Below are positions 8,954 to 18,555 of a DNA stretch of 64,000 nt, in pieces (positions within the stretch are counted from its first letter, which is position 1; every line of letters begins with the position of its first letter). The translations under genes were made by a program, and so were the position numbers. Origin of the DNA: Corynebacterium mycetoides (GTDB taxonomy: Bacteria > Actinomycetota > Actinomycetes > Mycobacteriales > Mycobacteriaceae); contig NZ_LT629700.1 in assembly GCF_900103625.1 (NCBI RefSeq), forward strand, positions 1,488,001 through 1,552,000. Direction: 5' to 3'. The notes beneath the pieces are model-generated. The model ran no database searches, was not told the DNA's origin, and saw nothing but the letters and a program-made list of their open reading frames with translations.

Positions 8954-9949
8954 TCAGCTCATGGCCGGGACGACGTAGACGGCCATGACGATGCAGAGAA
9001 TCCACAGCACCGCCAGCAACTGCAGCACCCTGTCCTCCAGCGCGATCTCGTCGGGGGCGCCGCCGTGGCCGGAATCGACCTTGGCCGCGTAGCGCAAAAT
9101 CGCGATGACGAAGGGCACCATGGAGATCTGGTACCAGAGGGAGGCCGGCCCGTCGATGGCGTTAGCCAGCTGGAAGCCCCACAGCGCGTAGGACATCACC
9201 ACGGCCGTGGCGGACAGCGTCCACACAAACCGCAGGTAGGTGGCGGTGTAGCCCTCCAGCGCCTTGCGGATCTTCGCGCCGGTCTCCTGCGCCAGCAGCA
9301 TCTCGGCGTAGCGCTTGCCGGACGCCATGAACAACGACCCGAAGGCCGCGACAAGCAGAAACCACTGCGACAAATCGATCCCCGCGGCCACGCCGCCTGC
9401 CATGGTGCGCAGCATGAAGCCGGAGGACACCAGCGCGATGTCAATCACCGGGATGTGCTTCCAGCCGAAGCAGTAGCCCAGCTGCAACACGATGTACACG
9501 CCTATCACCCACGCCAGGGCGGGGTTGGTGGCCAGGAAAGACAGGCCGATGGCCAGTGCGATGAGCACGGCCGCCATGCCGTAGGCCAGGTTGATCGGCA
9601 GCATGCCGGAGGCGATCGGCCGGAAGCGCTTGGTCGGGTGCTCGCGGTCCGACTCGACGTCGCGGGCGTCGTTGACCAGGTAGATGGCGGAGGCGCCTAA
9701 GCAGAACACCACGAACGCAATGAGGACGTCGACAAGCGAGCGCCCCGTGAGCTCATCCAGGCCGGCGGCGAGCGGGGCGGCCAAAACGAGGACGTTTTTC
9801 ACCCACTGCTTCGGGCGCAGGCCCTTGATCATCGCGTCACCGAGGTTCTTCGGCGGGGTCTTCTTGCGCGCGACGTCCACGCCCTCGGTGTGGGGCTCGG
9901 ATTTAAGGAAGGGTTCTTCCTCTATCGGCTGGGGGCTCACCGTGCTCAC
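8954..9949 (-). CDS. ubiA: Decaprenyl-phosphate phosphoribosyltransferase (DPPR synthase, UbiA family)
   Basis: A 331-residue membrane prenyltransferase. It transfers phosphoribose from PRPP to decaprenyl phosphate, the first committed step to the arabinose donor DPA (Rv3806c in M. tuberculosis). Asp-rich motif 1 is YLVNDARDVESDREHPTKRFRP (NDxxDxxxD type). A second acidic/basic loop, SGKRYAEML, follows in the cytosolic side of later helices, and about eight helices are visible. The GTG start at 9949 overlaps the PAP2 stop by 4 nt (GTGA), indicating translational coupling. An N-terminal ~40-residue charged extension is present. Confidence 0.93.
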   Translation of the reverse strand: MSTVSPQPIEEEPFLKSEPHTEGVDVARKKTPPKNLGDAMIKGLRPKQWVKNVLVLAAPLAAGLDELTGRSLVDVLIAFVVFCLGASAIYLVNDARDVESDREHPTKRFRPIASGMLPINLAYGMAAVLIALAIGLSFLATNPALAWVIGVYIVLQLGYCFGWKHIPVIDIALVSSGFMLRTMAGGVAAGIDLSQWFLLVAAFGSLFMASGKRYAEMLLAQETGAKIRKALEGYTATYLRFVWTLSATAVVMSYALWGFQLANAIDGPASLWYQISMVPFVIAILRYAAKVDSGHGGAPDEIALEDRVLQLLAVLWILCIVMAVYVVPAMS

Positions 9950-10461
9950 CGTGTCTCCTTCTCCAGGCCAATGGCCGTTTTTGCCACCCCGGCCCCGATG
10001 AGGGACCCAATCAGGGTGTCTGTCGGGTAATGCACGCCAAGCACCATACGCGAAAGCATCATTATCGGAATGCCGACATACGGCACCTTCGAGCCGGAAA
10101 TATCCGCCAGGTGCACCATGGCGGCCGCCGTCGACGTCGAATGGGAGGAGGGGAAGCTCAGCCTCGACGGCGTTTTCACCCCCACCGCGATGCGCGGATC
10201 CGAGGGCCGGTTGCGGCGCACGACGCGCTTGAGCACGACGGAGGCCGCGTGCGCGAAAAATGTGCCCGCGCCCATCGCCAGCCACTTCCGCCGCTTTCGC
10301 TTGTCGACGCCCGCGCCCACCCCCGCAACCGCCAACCAGCCCAGGTCGTGCTCGCCAAAGTGGCTGAGCGCGCGCGCCGCGCGTGCAACAGGCTCGTTGA
10401 GCAGCGCCCCCTGGACGGCGACGAGGATGTCGGCCTCGAGATTCTTTTTAGGCCTGCGCAT
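9946..10461 (-). CDS. PAP2-family phosphatase (Rv3807c homologue)
   Basis: A 171-residue membrane phosphatase. The three PAP2 motifs are present: KRVVRRNRP (~res 78-86), FPSSHS (~res 103-108) and SRMVLGVHYPTD (~res 135-146). In the mycobacterial cluster this position is filled by Rv3807c, proposed to dephosphorylate decaprenylphosphoryl-5-phosphoribose for arabinan donor synthesis; the assignment here is by synteny and family. It overlaps glfT2 by 14 bp upstream and ubiA by 4 bp downstream, so the three are tightly coupled. Confidence 0.92.
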   Translation of the reverse strand: MRRPKKNLEADILVAVQGALLNEPVARAARALSHFGEHDLGWLAVAGVGAGVDKRKRRKWLAMGAGTFFAHAASVVLKRVVRRNRPSDPRIAVGVKTPSRLSFPSSHSTSTAAAMVHLADISGSKVPYVGIPIMMLSRMVLGVHYPTDTLIGSLIGAGVAKTAIGLEKETR

Positions 10462-12406
10462 CGAAGATCTTTCCCCAGCTCTCGTGGCTCGTCAGCTCGC
10501 CCATGGCGGCCGAGTATTCGCGCTGCAGCTCGGCCCAGCGGCGCCGGATCTCCTTGTGCAGCTGCCGGGTCTGCGCCACCAGGTCGTCGGCAAGCTGCTT
10601 GTCGCGCTTGCGGAAGGCGACCCCGGTGCCGCCGGCGGTAGACACGGTCGCGGAGTCCACGCGCGAGAGGGTGAACCAGCGCGCCTCCCCGGCGGTGAGG
10701 TTGAGCTGCGGCGCCTCCCAGTGCTCACGGTCCTCGCTGTGCGCCATGTGCACCAGCGACTTCGCCACCCACGGCAGCTTCTTCAGCTTCCCCAGCCGGC
10801 CGCCGATGTTGGCGGTGGGCACGCCCGGCGCGCCGGTGGCGGCGGGCAGGTCGGCCGCGGACGCGACGACCTGGGCATCGGAATAGTTGCTGCGCACGCC
10901 CTGGATGCGTGGCAGGGAGCTCTCCAAGATGTCGAACAGCTGGTCGGGGCCGGCGAGGAAGTCCTTCATCGCCTCGATCTGGATCGCCATGGTGGAGTAC
11001 TCCATGCACATGGCGTGCTTGGCGGTGGCCTTCAACATGTTGCGCTGGATGCCGCGCGGGTCGTCGGGGCCGTAGATGGCGGCGACGATCAGGCGGTTGC
11101 GGACGTGGAAGTAGGCCTGCCAGTCAATCGCGTCGTCCTTGTCGGCCCAGGCCATGTGCCAGATCGCCGCCCCCGGCCACGTCACCGTGGGGTAGCCGGC
11201 GGCCTTGGCGCGCAGGGCGTACTCGGTGTCGTCCCACTTGATGAACAACGGCAGGGGCAGCCCGAGCTCCTCTGCGACGACGCGGGGGAAGAGGTTCATC
11301 CACCAGCCGTTGTAGTCCACGTCGACGCGGCGGTGCAGTGCGCGCGAGGTGATCTTGCGCGGGTTGGCCTGCTCCTCCGGGGTGCCGAGGTACCCCAGCG
11401 GGTAGGCGGCGAAGTCGTGGTCGTAGACGGCGTGGGGGGCGGCGCCCCACATGAAAGTCGCGCGGTCCACCGCCTCGCCCGTGGTGCGCAGCTGGGCACG
11501 GTTCTGCAGGTTGAGCATCTGCCCACCCACCAGGATCGGGCTCTTCGCGTACCGCGCCGCCTGCACAGCGCGCAGGATGGAGTCGGGCTCGATGGCGATG
11601 TCGTCATCCATGTAGAGGATGTAGGGCGCATCCGTGCTGCCCACCCCCTCGTACATGATGCGGGAGTACCCCCCGGAGCCGCCCAGGTTGCCCTGCGGGA
11701 AAATCCGCAGCCGGCCGCCGAGTTTCTCCTCGGCCTCGGCGAAGTCCGGTTCATCCGACGGGTGCTGGTTTCCCTGGTCCGGCATGAGCACGTCGGTGAT
11801 GGCAGCCAGAACCACCGGGTCCTCCGCGAGCGCGTGGAGCGCGTTGACGGCGTCGCGCGGGCGGTTGAACGTGGGGATTCCGACGGCGACTTTCTTGTCT
11901 TCGGGGCCCGTGGTGGAGCCGTCGGCAAGCAGCTGCGGCCCGGGAAGGTGCGGCGCGCACCAGGCGGCGTCGGTGATGGTGACATCGGTTTCGGCGGTGA
12001 CGTCGAACCACAGCCAGCCGCCGTCCTCGAAGTTACGCAGCTCCAGCGGAATTTCGACGCGGCCACCCGGCGCCTCGACGCTGGTGACGGCGATGCGCTG
12101 GCCGTCCTCCTTCGAGCGGTAGACCGAGAGGGTGGCGCGGCCGTCGACCTCCATGGCCAGGACGACGCTGCCGAGCTGCGACCAGCGGCGCCAGTAGGAG
12201 GCGGGGAAGGCGTTGAAATACGTCTGCAGGGAGACCTCGGCGCCCTCCGGCACGGTCAGCGTCGTGCGGTCGGGCCACGTGACGCGGGCTTTGTTCAGCT
12301 CGCCCTCGAGAAGGTAGAGCATGCGCACGTCATGCGGCTCGCCTTTGCGGGGCATGAGGATGCGTTGGAGGACGTCGACTGCCAGTGTGTCGCTCACAAA
12401 TCTCAC
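10448..12406 (-). CDS. glfT2: Galactofuranosyltransferase GlfT2
   Basis: A 652-residue bifunctional UDP-galactofuranosyl transferase that polymerises the galactan of arabinogalactan. The N-terminal beta-sandwich (res ~1-155) is followed by a GT-A domain beginning VAVGIPTFNRPRDAVNAL. The metal-binding DxDD is visible in YILYMDDDIAIEPDS, the catalytic-region WWMNLFPR and FIKWDDTEYALRA motifs follow, and the C-terminal helical domain ends KIFDAQA. Length matches Rv3808c (637 aa). The GTG at 12406 is the farthest start; a second GTG nine bases in (VSDTLAV) is equally possible. The upstream gap 12407-12619 is shared with a divergent small gene. Confidence 0.93.
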   Translation of the reverse strand: MRFVSDTLAVDVLQRILMPRKGEPHDVRMLYLLEGELNKARVTWPDRTTLTVPEGAEVSLQTYFNAFPASYWRRWSQLGSVVLAMEVDGRATLSVYRSKEDGQRIAVTSVEAPGGRVEIPLELRNFEDGGWLWFDVTAETDVTITDAAWCAPHLPGPQLLADGSTTGPEDKKVAVGIPTFNRPRDAVNALHALAEDPVVLAAITDVLMPDQGNQHPSDEPDFAEAEEKLGGRLRIFPQGNLGGSGGYSRIMYEGVGSTDAPYILYMDDDIAIEPDSILRAVQAARYAKSPILVGGQMLNLQNRAQLRTTGEAVDRATFMWGAAPHAVYDHDFAAYPLGYLGTPEEQANPRKITSRALHRRVDVDYNGWWMNLFPRVVAEELGLPLPLFIKWDDTEYALRAKAAGYPTVTWPGAAIWHMAWADKDDAIDWQAYFHVRNRLIVAAIYGPDDPRGIQRNMLKATAKHAMCMEYSTMAIQIEAMKDFLAGPDQLFDILESSLPRIQGVRSNYSDAQVVASAADLPAATGAPGVPTANIGGRLGKLKKLPWVAKSLVHMAHSEDREHWEAPQLNLTAGEARWFTLSRVDSATVSTAGGTGVAFRKRDKQLADDLVAQTRQLHKEIRRRWAELQREYSAAMGELTSHESWGKIFDAQA

Positions 12407-12619
12407 TTTCGACTCATTGATAACGAGATACGTAGTTCAACACTACTGGCACGGCCGGACAAGACGGCGCCTCGACGCGACGGTAGCTACCTGTTCGACC
12501 GGAACGCGTTTTCGCGGCCCGAAAAACGGATTTCCGGCGTTCCGGTCGAACACGCGGGCGCGGATGCGCCGCGGCGGCATCTCCGATACGCCGCATCGCG
12601 ACCCGATACCCTAGAAACT

Positions 12620-12916
12620 ATGCCCACAACACACTTCGCTATCGGCGGCGCGCTCATTGTGGTGGCCGTCGGCTCCTTCGTCTTCCTCGACGGCTCGACC
12701 GCCGTCTTCATCGGCATCGCTTCCGCCATCGCGGGCGCGCTCTTCCTTGTCATGGGCGCGCAGGGCCCGAAACAAGACCCGGACGTCGGGCTGCCCTCGC
12801 TCGACGGGACGGTCGTTGAGCCCGATCTCTGGGCTCAGTTCGACCGCGAGCACGGCCTGGGACAGGATTTGCCCGATTTCCCCGATATCGACGACGAGCC
12901 GCGCCGCAACACGTAA
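12620..12916 (+). CDS. Small two-helix membrane protein, unknown function
   Basis: A 98-residue protein transcribed divergently from glfT2. Two hydrophobic segments (res ~7-25 and ~28-47) with a short turn are followed by an acidic cytosolic or extracellular tail rich in Asp/Glu/Pro (DPDVGLPSLDG, FPDIDDEPRRNT). I do not recognise a named domain. Its stop lies 6 bp from the stop of the truncated glf, so in the ancestral order it would face glf tail-to-tail. The 213-bp gap before it (12407-12619) presumably holds both promoters; I see no clear operator there. Confidence 0.7.
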   Translation: MPTTHFAIGGALIVVAVGSFVFLDGSTAVFIGIASAIAGALFLVMGAQGPKQDPDVGLPSLDGTVVEPDLWAQFDREHGLGQDLPDFPDIDDEPRRNT

Positions 12917-12922
12917 CTTTCG

Positions 12923-13857
<935 letters not shown>

Positions 13858-13878
13858 GTGCCCGACGATACAAGGAAG

Positions 13879-14451
13879 TTAAACGCCGAAAATCAACCGC
13901 AGGCCGTCGCGGAGGTCCCCGACAACACGATCCGCCTCCGAAGCGGGTGCCCCCAAATTGTCGATCGTCAAGCCGTTCACCAACGCCGTGACCAGTCGCG
14001 CCTTTCGCTCAGCTTGGTCCACGTCGCCCAGTGCCTCTACGACCGTTTGCTGGAAGCCGCGGAGCACCTGACTGTAAAGGTCGGCAATCCACTCGCGCGT
14101 TGCTGACGCGGAGCCGTAGGTAACCCACATCGCCGCGTCCTCGAGACGCTCGCCGCCAAGGGGGAGAAGTTCAGATAGCCGCACCACCCAGGCCTCGAAT
14201 TCATCGTCGGGCACTTCTGCCCCGACCACGCGGGCGTTCTGCCGCTGAATGGAGCGGATGAACGCGTGAGCAAGCAGGGTCTCTTTGTTCGGGGCGTGGT
14301 ACTGCACGGATCCCGCCGCGAATCCGGATTGTTTGGCCACTTCGCGCACGCTGACTGCGTCAAGGCCCCGCGACGCGATGATGCGGATGGTCGCATTCGC
14401 AACGGCAGCGGACGATTCCGAGAACTGGTGGTCCAACGAGAACTTGTTCAT
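13879..14451 (-). CDS. TetR-family transcriptional regulator
   Basis: A 190-residue TetR-type repressor. The N-terminal HTH spans res ~10-55 (ATIRIIASRGLDAVSVREVAKQSGFAAGSVQYHAPNKETLLAHAF); the rest is a helical ligand-binding domain. The start at 14451 (MNKFSLDHQF) is chosen because the palindromic site 14476-14506 lies upstream of it; longer starts would run into that site. It is divergent from the transporter gene at 14526 and is inferred to repress both. Base composition is lower in GC than the cell-wall genes on either side. Confidence 0.87.
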   Translation of the reverse strand: MNKFSLDHQFSESSAAVANATIRIIASRGLDAVSVREVAKQSGFAAGSVQYHAPNKETLLAHAFIRSIQRQNARVVGAEVPDDEFEAWVVRLSELLPLGGERLEDAAMWVTYGSASATREWIADLYSQVLRGFQQTVVEALGDVDQAERKARLVTALVNGLTIDNLGAPASEADRVVGDLRDGLRLIFGV

Positions 14452-14475
14452 GGTTGCACACCAGCCTAGCCCGCC

Positions 14476-14506
14476 GTACATTCGTAAGGGTCCCTTACGT
14501 TCGTAC
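14476..14506. promoter_or_regulatory. Palindromic operator between tetR and the transporter gene
   Basis: A perfect 8-bp inverted repeat, CGTAAGGG (14483-14490) and CCCTTACG (14492-14499), is separated by one base and flanked by matching GTAC tetramers at 14476-14479 and 14503-14506. It lies in the 74-bp gap between the divergent starts 14451 and 14526, the usual place for a TetR operator. The regulator binding it is inferred, not shown. Confidence 0.8.
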
Positions 14507-14525
14507 GACAAAGAAGGCGCCCGCT

Positions 14526-15200
14526 ATGCAGTCCCTCCTTCCGCTCGTCGGTCTGGCCCTGCTCGACAGTTTGAGCATCGGCACCCTGGTCATCCCGTTG
14601 GCACTCATTCTCCTATGGCGAAACGTGCGCGTGCCCGCGCTCGCTGCGTACCTCCTCACCGTCGCGGCAGTGTACTTCGCCCTTGGAGTGGCCATGCTCC
14701 TGGGGTTCACCGGCCTCAGCTCGTACGTAGAACGAATCACCGACACCCCCGCTTTTCCCTGGATCACGTTGATCCTCGGCGCGATTCTGGCCGCCTATGG
14801 AATCTTCGGACCCGATCCAGTCAAACCTACGCCGGGTGAACTGCCGAAACAGCTGAACAAGCCCATTCAAACCAGCCTGCCCAAGATGGTCCTCTTGGGC
14901 TTAGGCGCTTCGCTGACAGAAGCGGCGACGATGCTGCCCTACATCGCAGCGATGGGAATCATCAGCGACTGGGATGCGCCGATGGCGGGACAAGTAGCAG
15001 CCATCGCCACATACTGCGGCGTCATGATTGTGCCGACGGTGATTCTGGCGGCGATCGCTCTCGTGGCCGGGCAGAAATTCTTCCCCCGCCTCGAGAAGGC
15101 CGTTCCCCGCCTTCAGTACGAGGCCAAGGTGACTCTGCTCTGGATCGCGGCGATCGTCGGCATCTACATGGTCGTCAACAGCGTGGGCGCGCTCCGCTAA
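14526..15200 (+). CDS. GAP/Sap-family small-molecule transporter (six-helix membrane protein)
   Basis: A 224-residue integral membrane protein with about six helices. It opens LVGLALLDSLSIGTLVIPLALIL and continues with a central Pro/Lys loop (DPVKPTPGELPKQLNKP), then GLGASLTEAATMLPYIAAMG. This layout fits the LysE-superfamily GAP (Sap) proteins, typified by the mycobacterial lipid-export factor Sap; the substrate is unknown. The ATG at 14526 follows the operator region directly. It pairs with the divergent TetR gene as a regulated export module in the inserted segment. Confidence 0.72.
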   Translation: MQSLLPLVGLALLDSLSIGTLVIPLALILLWRNVRVPALAAYLLTVAAVYFALGVAMLLGFTGLSSYVERITDTPAFPWITLILGAILAAYGIFGPDPVKPTPGELPKQLNKPIQTSLPKMVLLGLGASLTEAATMLPYIAAMGIISDWDAPMAGQVAAIATYCGVMIVPTVILAAIALVAGQKFFPRLEKAVPRLQYEAKVTLLWIAAIVGIYMVVNSVGALR

Positions 15201-15203
15201 CCG

Positions 15204-15365
<162 letters not shown>

Positions 15366-15366
15366 T

Positions 15367-15432
15367 TATCTAGTAACACCGTGGTGGGTTTCGAGTAATG
15401 CGATGGTGAGTATCCAGTAACGCCTTGGGGGA
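15367..15432. repeat. Three 22-bp tandem repeats (IS21-type terminal repeats)
   Basis: Units at 15367-15388, 15389-15410 and 15411-15432 share the pattern TATCnAGTAACnCCnTGGTG with a few changes each (for example AGTAATGCG in unit 2). Multiple short direct repeats at the ends are characteristic of IS21-family elements, where they bind IstA. There are no spacers, so this is not a CRISPR array. Confidence 0.82.
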
Positions 15433-15497
15433 CGATGCAGGTGACCGCGCGACTACAGGGCGCGCAGCATTGCCAGAGGAGCACGTGCCCGCGAACA

Positions 15498-15928
15498 TGG
15501 CTGACACCCGGGGGTTGTGGACGAGTGAGTACTTCCTGCGCGAAGCCTCACGCATAGGCCCTGCCACCAAAGAGGTCATCGCGGAGCTGATCGCCCAGAA
15601 AGCGATCCCGGCACAGGCGTACCAGTCGTGCCGCAACGTGCTGACCATGGGCAAGCGCGACAAGCTCGTCTTGGAAGAAGCCTGTTGTCGCCTCATCGAC
15701 GCCGGCGGTGCTCGCCGGGCGGTGAGCTACACCGCGGTGAAGAACATGATGGCCGCGGTCCGCAAAGACCAAGCCACCCGCCCCACCGGCACTACAACCC
15801 CCGCCAGGGACACCATACCAGTACGAAGCACTACTCCGGCGCCGGCTCGTGACACGCGCGGCGCCTACCTCGGCGGTGCCGCCCAGTTCAGCTTGGAAAA
15901 CCTCACGAAGAAAGGCCCCACCCAATGA
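15498..15928 (+). pseudogene. IstA C-terminal fragment (IS21-family transposase)
   Basis: About 143 residues (MADTRGLWTSEYFLREA to ENLTKKGPTQ) match the C-terminal tail of IS21-family IstA: the helical stretch ASRIGPATKEVIAELIAQKAIPAQAYQSCRNVL, then KRDKLVLEEACCRLIDAG, then a Thr/Pro-rich tail. A full IstA is ~400-500 aa with an N-terminal HTH and DDE core, both absent here. Its TGA overlaps the next ATG (ATGA), the normal istA/istB coupling. Non-functional. Confidence 0.8.
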
Positions 15929-16248
15929 CCCCGCCACAATCCCTCGACGCACAGGTGAACAAAGCTCGTGCATCGGCAGCTGCCAACCAGGGTCAAAACG
16001 GGGCAGCCGGGGCGCCCGTGAACCAAGCCCCCTTTAACCCCGCTGCTCCGCAGCAGTCTTCGAACTCGTGGCAACAGCCGAACCAGCAGAACGCCGGCGG
16101 CTGGAACCAGCAGCCGTCCGGCTCAGGCTCGACCAGCTGGAACCAATCGAGCCAGCAGGAAAACGGTTCCAACGACTGGGCTCGTCCTAACGCAAGCTAC
16201 GACACCGACGGCTCTTCTGGTTCCGCGGATCCCGAAAAGAACCAGTGA
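15925..16248 (+). CDS. Chimeric ORF: istB start codons fused to an SSB-like disordered tail
   Basis: A 107-residue ORF. The first ~7 residues (MTPPQSL) sit where istB should start. From DAQVNKA onward the sequence resembles the region just after the OB fold of actinobacterial single-stranded DNA-binding proteins, followed by a Gln/Asn/Ser/Trp-rich linker (repeated SW/NSW/GGWNQQ). It ends ADPEKNQ without the acidic-Phe tip (DDDIPF type) that recruits partners. There is no folded domain. It is probably a rearrangement product of plasmid or phage origin; whether it is expressed is unknown. The SSB assignment rests on composition and a short motif. Confidence 0.5.
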   Translation: MTPPQSLDAQVNKARASAAANQGQNGAAGAPVNQAPFNPAAPQQSSNSWQQPNQQNAGGWNQQPSGSGSTSWNQSSQQENGSNDWARPNASYDTDGSSGSADPEKNQ

Positions 16249-16291
16249 TCCGGAGCCTGTGGGCGAGAGTTTCGCTGCCGCCCCAGGGCAA

Positions 16292-16912
16292 TCACAGGAG
16301 CGACACTCGAATCAGGCGTGCCAGAACTGAAGCGAATTGATCGGGTGAAATTGACGCGTGGGGCTGCACCTGCAGCACATAACGCGACACCAGAGCCCCC
16401 AGCAGGACAATCGAGTTCTGCACTACCGCGTCGGCGGTGCTCAGCCGAGGGTGGCCCGGATGCTGTGCCCGTAATCCGAGAAGGAGTTCTTCGGCACTGG
16501 CAAGAATTTCACGCTCGAAGTAGCCGGTTACGATTACCCTGGTGTCGTCGTCTTTCATTGCGTATCGAAACGCTGGCAGTACTCGCTCTTGAAAGGGAGA
16601 CGACTCGCAATAGGCAACGAACGTGCGGGCAAGCAGTTGAGGGAACTGGCCAGGCGGGAGTTCCGGGACCGAACTTACTGAGCGCAATATCGCGGACGCG
16701 CTCAACCCATCGAGCACCGCTTCGCAAAACAACGCATCTTTGCTGCCAAAATAATAATTCACCAAAGCGTGATCCACGTCTGCTTCAGCTGCGATTGCTC
16801 GAAGCGTCGTGCCTGCATATCCATTCTGGAGAAACTGCATCCTAGCTGCATGAAGAATGAGTTCTCGACGCTCCGATGGTTCGCTCGGGCGACCGCGGCG
16901 TTTATTCACCAT
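16292..16912 (-). CDS. TetR-family transcriptional regulator
   Basis: A 206-residue TetR repressor. It has a basic N-terminus (MVNKRRGRPSEPSERRE), an HTH at res ~20-62 (LILHAARMQFLQNGYAGTTLRAIAAEADVDHALVNYYFGSKDALF) and an all-helical C-terminal domain of the TetR_C_11/16 style (STADAVVQNSIVLLGALVSRYVL). It is divergent from the ABC exporter genes, with only 38 bp between start codons, and so probably represses them and itself. I could not find a convincing palindrome in that short gap. Confidence 0.87.
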   Translation of the reverse strand: MVNKRRGRPSEPSERRELILHAARMQFLQNGYAGTTLRAIAAEADVDHALVNYYFGSKDALFCEAVLDGLSASAILRSVSSVPELPPGQFPQLLARTFVAYCESSPFQERVLPAFRYAMKDDDTRVIVTGYFEREILASAEELLLGLRAQHPGHPRLSTADAVVQNSIVLLGALVSRYVLQVQPHASISPDQFASVLARLIRVSLL

Positions 16913-16950
16913 GCTGGAAACACTAGCTGGCGAACGGTGACACTTTCACT

Positions 16951-17652
16951 ATGAAACCAGACCCAGATACTCCCGCAGTTGCTATGCGGAACGCGCGAGC
17001 CCGAATCCTCCAGCCTGTTTCCTTCACCTTGCCTCGAGGTTCGATAAGCGCGCTTGTCGGCCCTTCAGGATCAGGCAAGACCACGTTGATGCGCATGATC
17101 GTTGGCACGCAGGCTCGTGTCGACGGCACTGTGCACGTGCTTGGACTGCCCGCAGGTCATCGTCAACTGCGCACCAAGGTCACGTACGCAACCCAGCAAG
17201 CTAGCGTGTTCGACGAACTCTCCGTGCGAGAGAACCTTAGCTATGTCGCAGACATTTACGGGCTTCGGCGCAACCGAATCGACGGAGTGGTCGACCAGCT
17301 CGATCTGACCGCCAAGATCGACGAGCCGGTGCGCAAGCTCAGCGGTGGTCAACGCAGCCGCGTAAGTCTTGCGGTCGCCCTACTGCCAGATCCGGAACTT
17401 GTTGTCCTCGACGAGCCAACGGTCGGCCTCGACCCCATCCTGCGAGCCCAGATGTGGGACCTGTTCAAGGAGCTGGCTCACAAGGGCACCACGCTGATTA
17501 TCTCGAGCCACATCCTGGATGAAGCCGAGCACTGCGACAACCTATTGTTCATTCGCGACGGCAAGGTGAGCCACACGCACCCGGAAACCATCAAACGCGA
17601 AACCGGTGCAGCAACGCTTGAAGCGGCATTCGTGGAGGCGATGACCAAATGA
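16951..17652 (+). CDS. ABC transporter ATP-binding protein (ABC-2 type exporter)
   Basis: A 233-residue ATPase. Motifs are Walker A GPSGSGKTT (~res 34-42), Q-loop YATQQAS, signature LSGGQRSRVSLA, Walker B LVVLDEPTVGLDP and H-loop ISSHILDEAEHCD. The DrrA/CcmA-like layout and the immediate ABC-2 permease partner indicate drug or lipid export. It overlaps the permease start by 4 bp (ATGA), so the two are translationally coupled. Substrate unknown; control by the divergent TetR is inferred. Confidence 0.93.
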   Translation: MKPDPDTPAVAMRNARARILQPVSFTLPRGSISALVGPSGSGKTTLMRMIVGTQARVDGTVHVLGLPAGHRQLRTKVTYATQQASVFDELSVRENLSYVADIYGLRRNRIDGVVDQLDLTAKIDEPVRKLSGGQRSRVSLAVALLPDPELVVLDEPTVGLDPILRAQMWDLFKELAHKGTTLIISSHILDEAEHCDNLLFIRDGKVSHTHPETIKRETGAATLEAAFVEAMTK

Positions 17653-18389
17653 GGGCAAGTTTTGCAGTGGCCAAGCGGGTCGGCAACCAGTTGCGACGGG
17701 ACCCACGAACTCTCGCACTCATCTTCGTGTTGCCAGCTGTCTTAATGTCCTTGCTGTATTGGATCTTGAGCAACACTGGATTATTTGACCGCATCGCGCA
17801 CGCAGTCCTCGGGGTGTTTCCGTTCCTCGTCATGTTCCTTGTCGCATCCGTGACCACGCTTCGCGAGCGCAGTTCCGGAACACTGGAACGAGCGCTCACA
17901 ATGCCGGTGCGCCGGATCGACATCATCGGTGGTTACACGCTGACCTTCAGCCTGGTTGCGGTCGCACAAACGCTGATCACCGTTGTTGTTTGCACCCGGC
18001 TACTCGACTTGGATATCGAGGGATCACTCGCTGCGTTCGTTGCGGTCGCTTTGCTCAGCGCTCTTACCGGCACCACCGCAGGATTGTTGGCGTCTGCTTT
18101 TGCCCGTACGGAGTTCCAGGTTATGCAATTCGTCCCCGCTGCTATCGTTCCCCAATTCCTGCTCTGTGGCGTTATCGTGCCCCGGGAAGAAATGCCGCAT
18201 GCCCTCGAGTTGCTCTCGCACACCATGCCGATCAGCTACGTCGTCGACGCGATGCTCGCGTTAAGCAACGCTCCTACCCCGTCTGCGTTTCCCGAAGGCG
18301 ATCTGGTAACTGATATCGCCATTCTTTCTGGATTCTGCGCGGCATTCGTCGCGCTCGGCGCAGTGAGCCTGCGCCGGAAAACGCCTTAA
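17649..18389 (+). CDS. ABC-2 type transporter permease
   Basis: A 246-residue membrane subunit with six helices. The first begins TLALIFVLPAVLMSLLYWIL, followed by a cytosolic loop with TTLRERSSGTLERALTMPVRRIDIIGGY, the ABC-2 coupling-helix consensus (RE-x-GTLERL). The C-terminal loop FLLCGVIVPREEMPHALELLSHTMPISYVVDAM is also typical (DrrB/YhhJ-like). It forms the exporter with the upstream ATPase. The stop is followed by 166 bp with no recognisable gene (18390-18555). Confidence 0.92.
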   Translation: MRASFAVAKRVGNQLRRDPRTLALIFVLPAVLMSLLYWILSNTGLFDRIAHAVLGVFPFLVMFLVASVTTLRERSSGTLERALTMPVRRIDIIGGYTLTFSLVAVAQTLITVVVCTRLLDLDIEGSLAAFVAVALLSALTGTTAGLLASAFARTEFQVMQFVPAAIVPQFLLCGVIVPREEMPHALELLSHTMPISYVVDAMLALSNAPTPSAFPEGDLVTDIAILSGFCAAFVALGAVSLRRKTP

Positions 18390-18555
18390 GAAGTCTGAGC
18401 GCCCGAGGTGAACTACGAGAGCGCGTGGATTTCAAGTCACCTTGAACTAGGTCTTGCGCGCGCCTGCTCGGCTCGCTAAGTTTTTAACTATCAGCTGGCC
18501 AGGAGGCGTGGTTATTCTCCACAACCTGGTCGGCGCTTCGTTTTTAAGGGGAAAA

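Noticed and set aside
15367..15432. Possible CRISPR array (three ~22-bp repeats)
   Set aside because: Repeats are directly abutting with no spacers and lie at an IS21-type end; no cas genes are nearby.
18454..18555. Upstream in-frame extension of the Abi-like gene
   Set aside because: The segment has no family resemblance; ATG at 18556 with GGGG/AAAA-rich leader fits the usual start.
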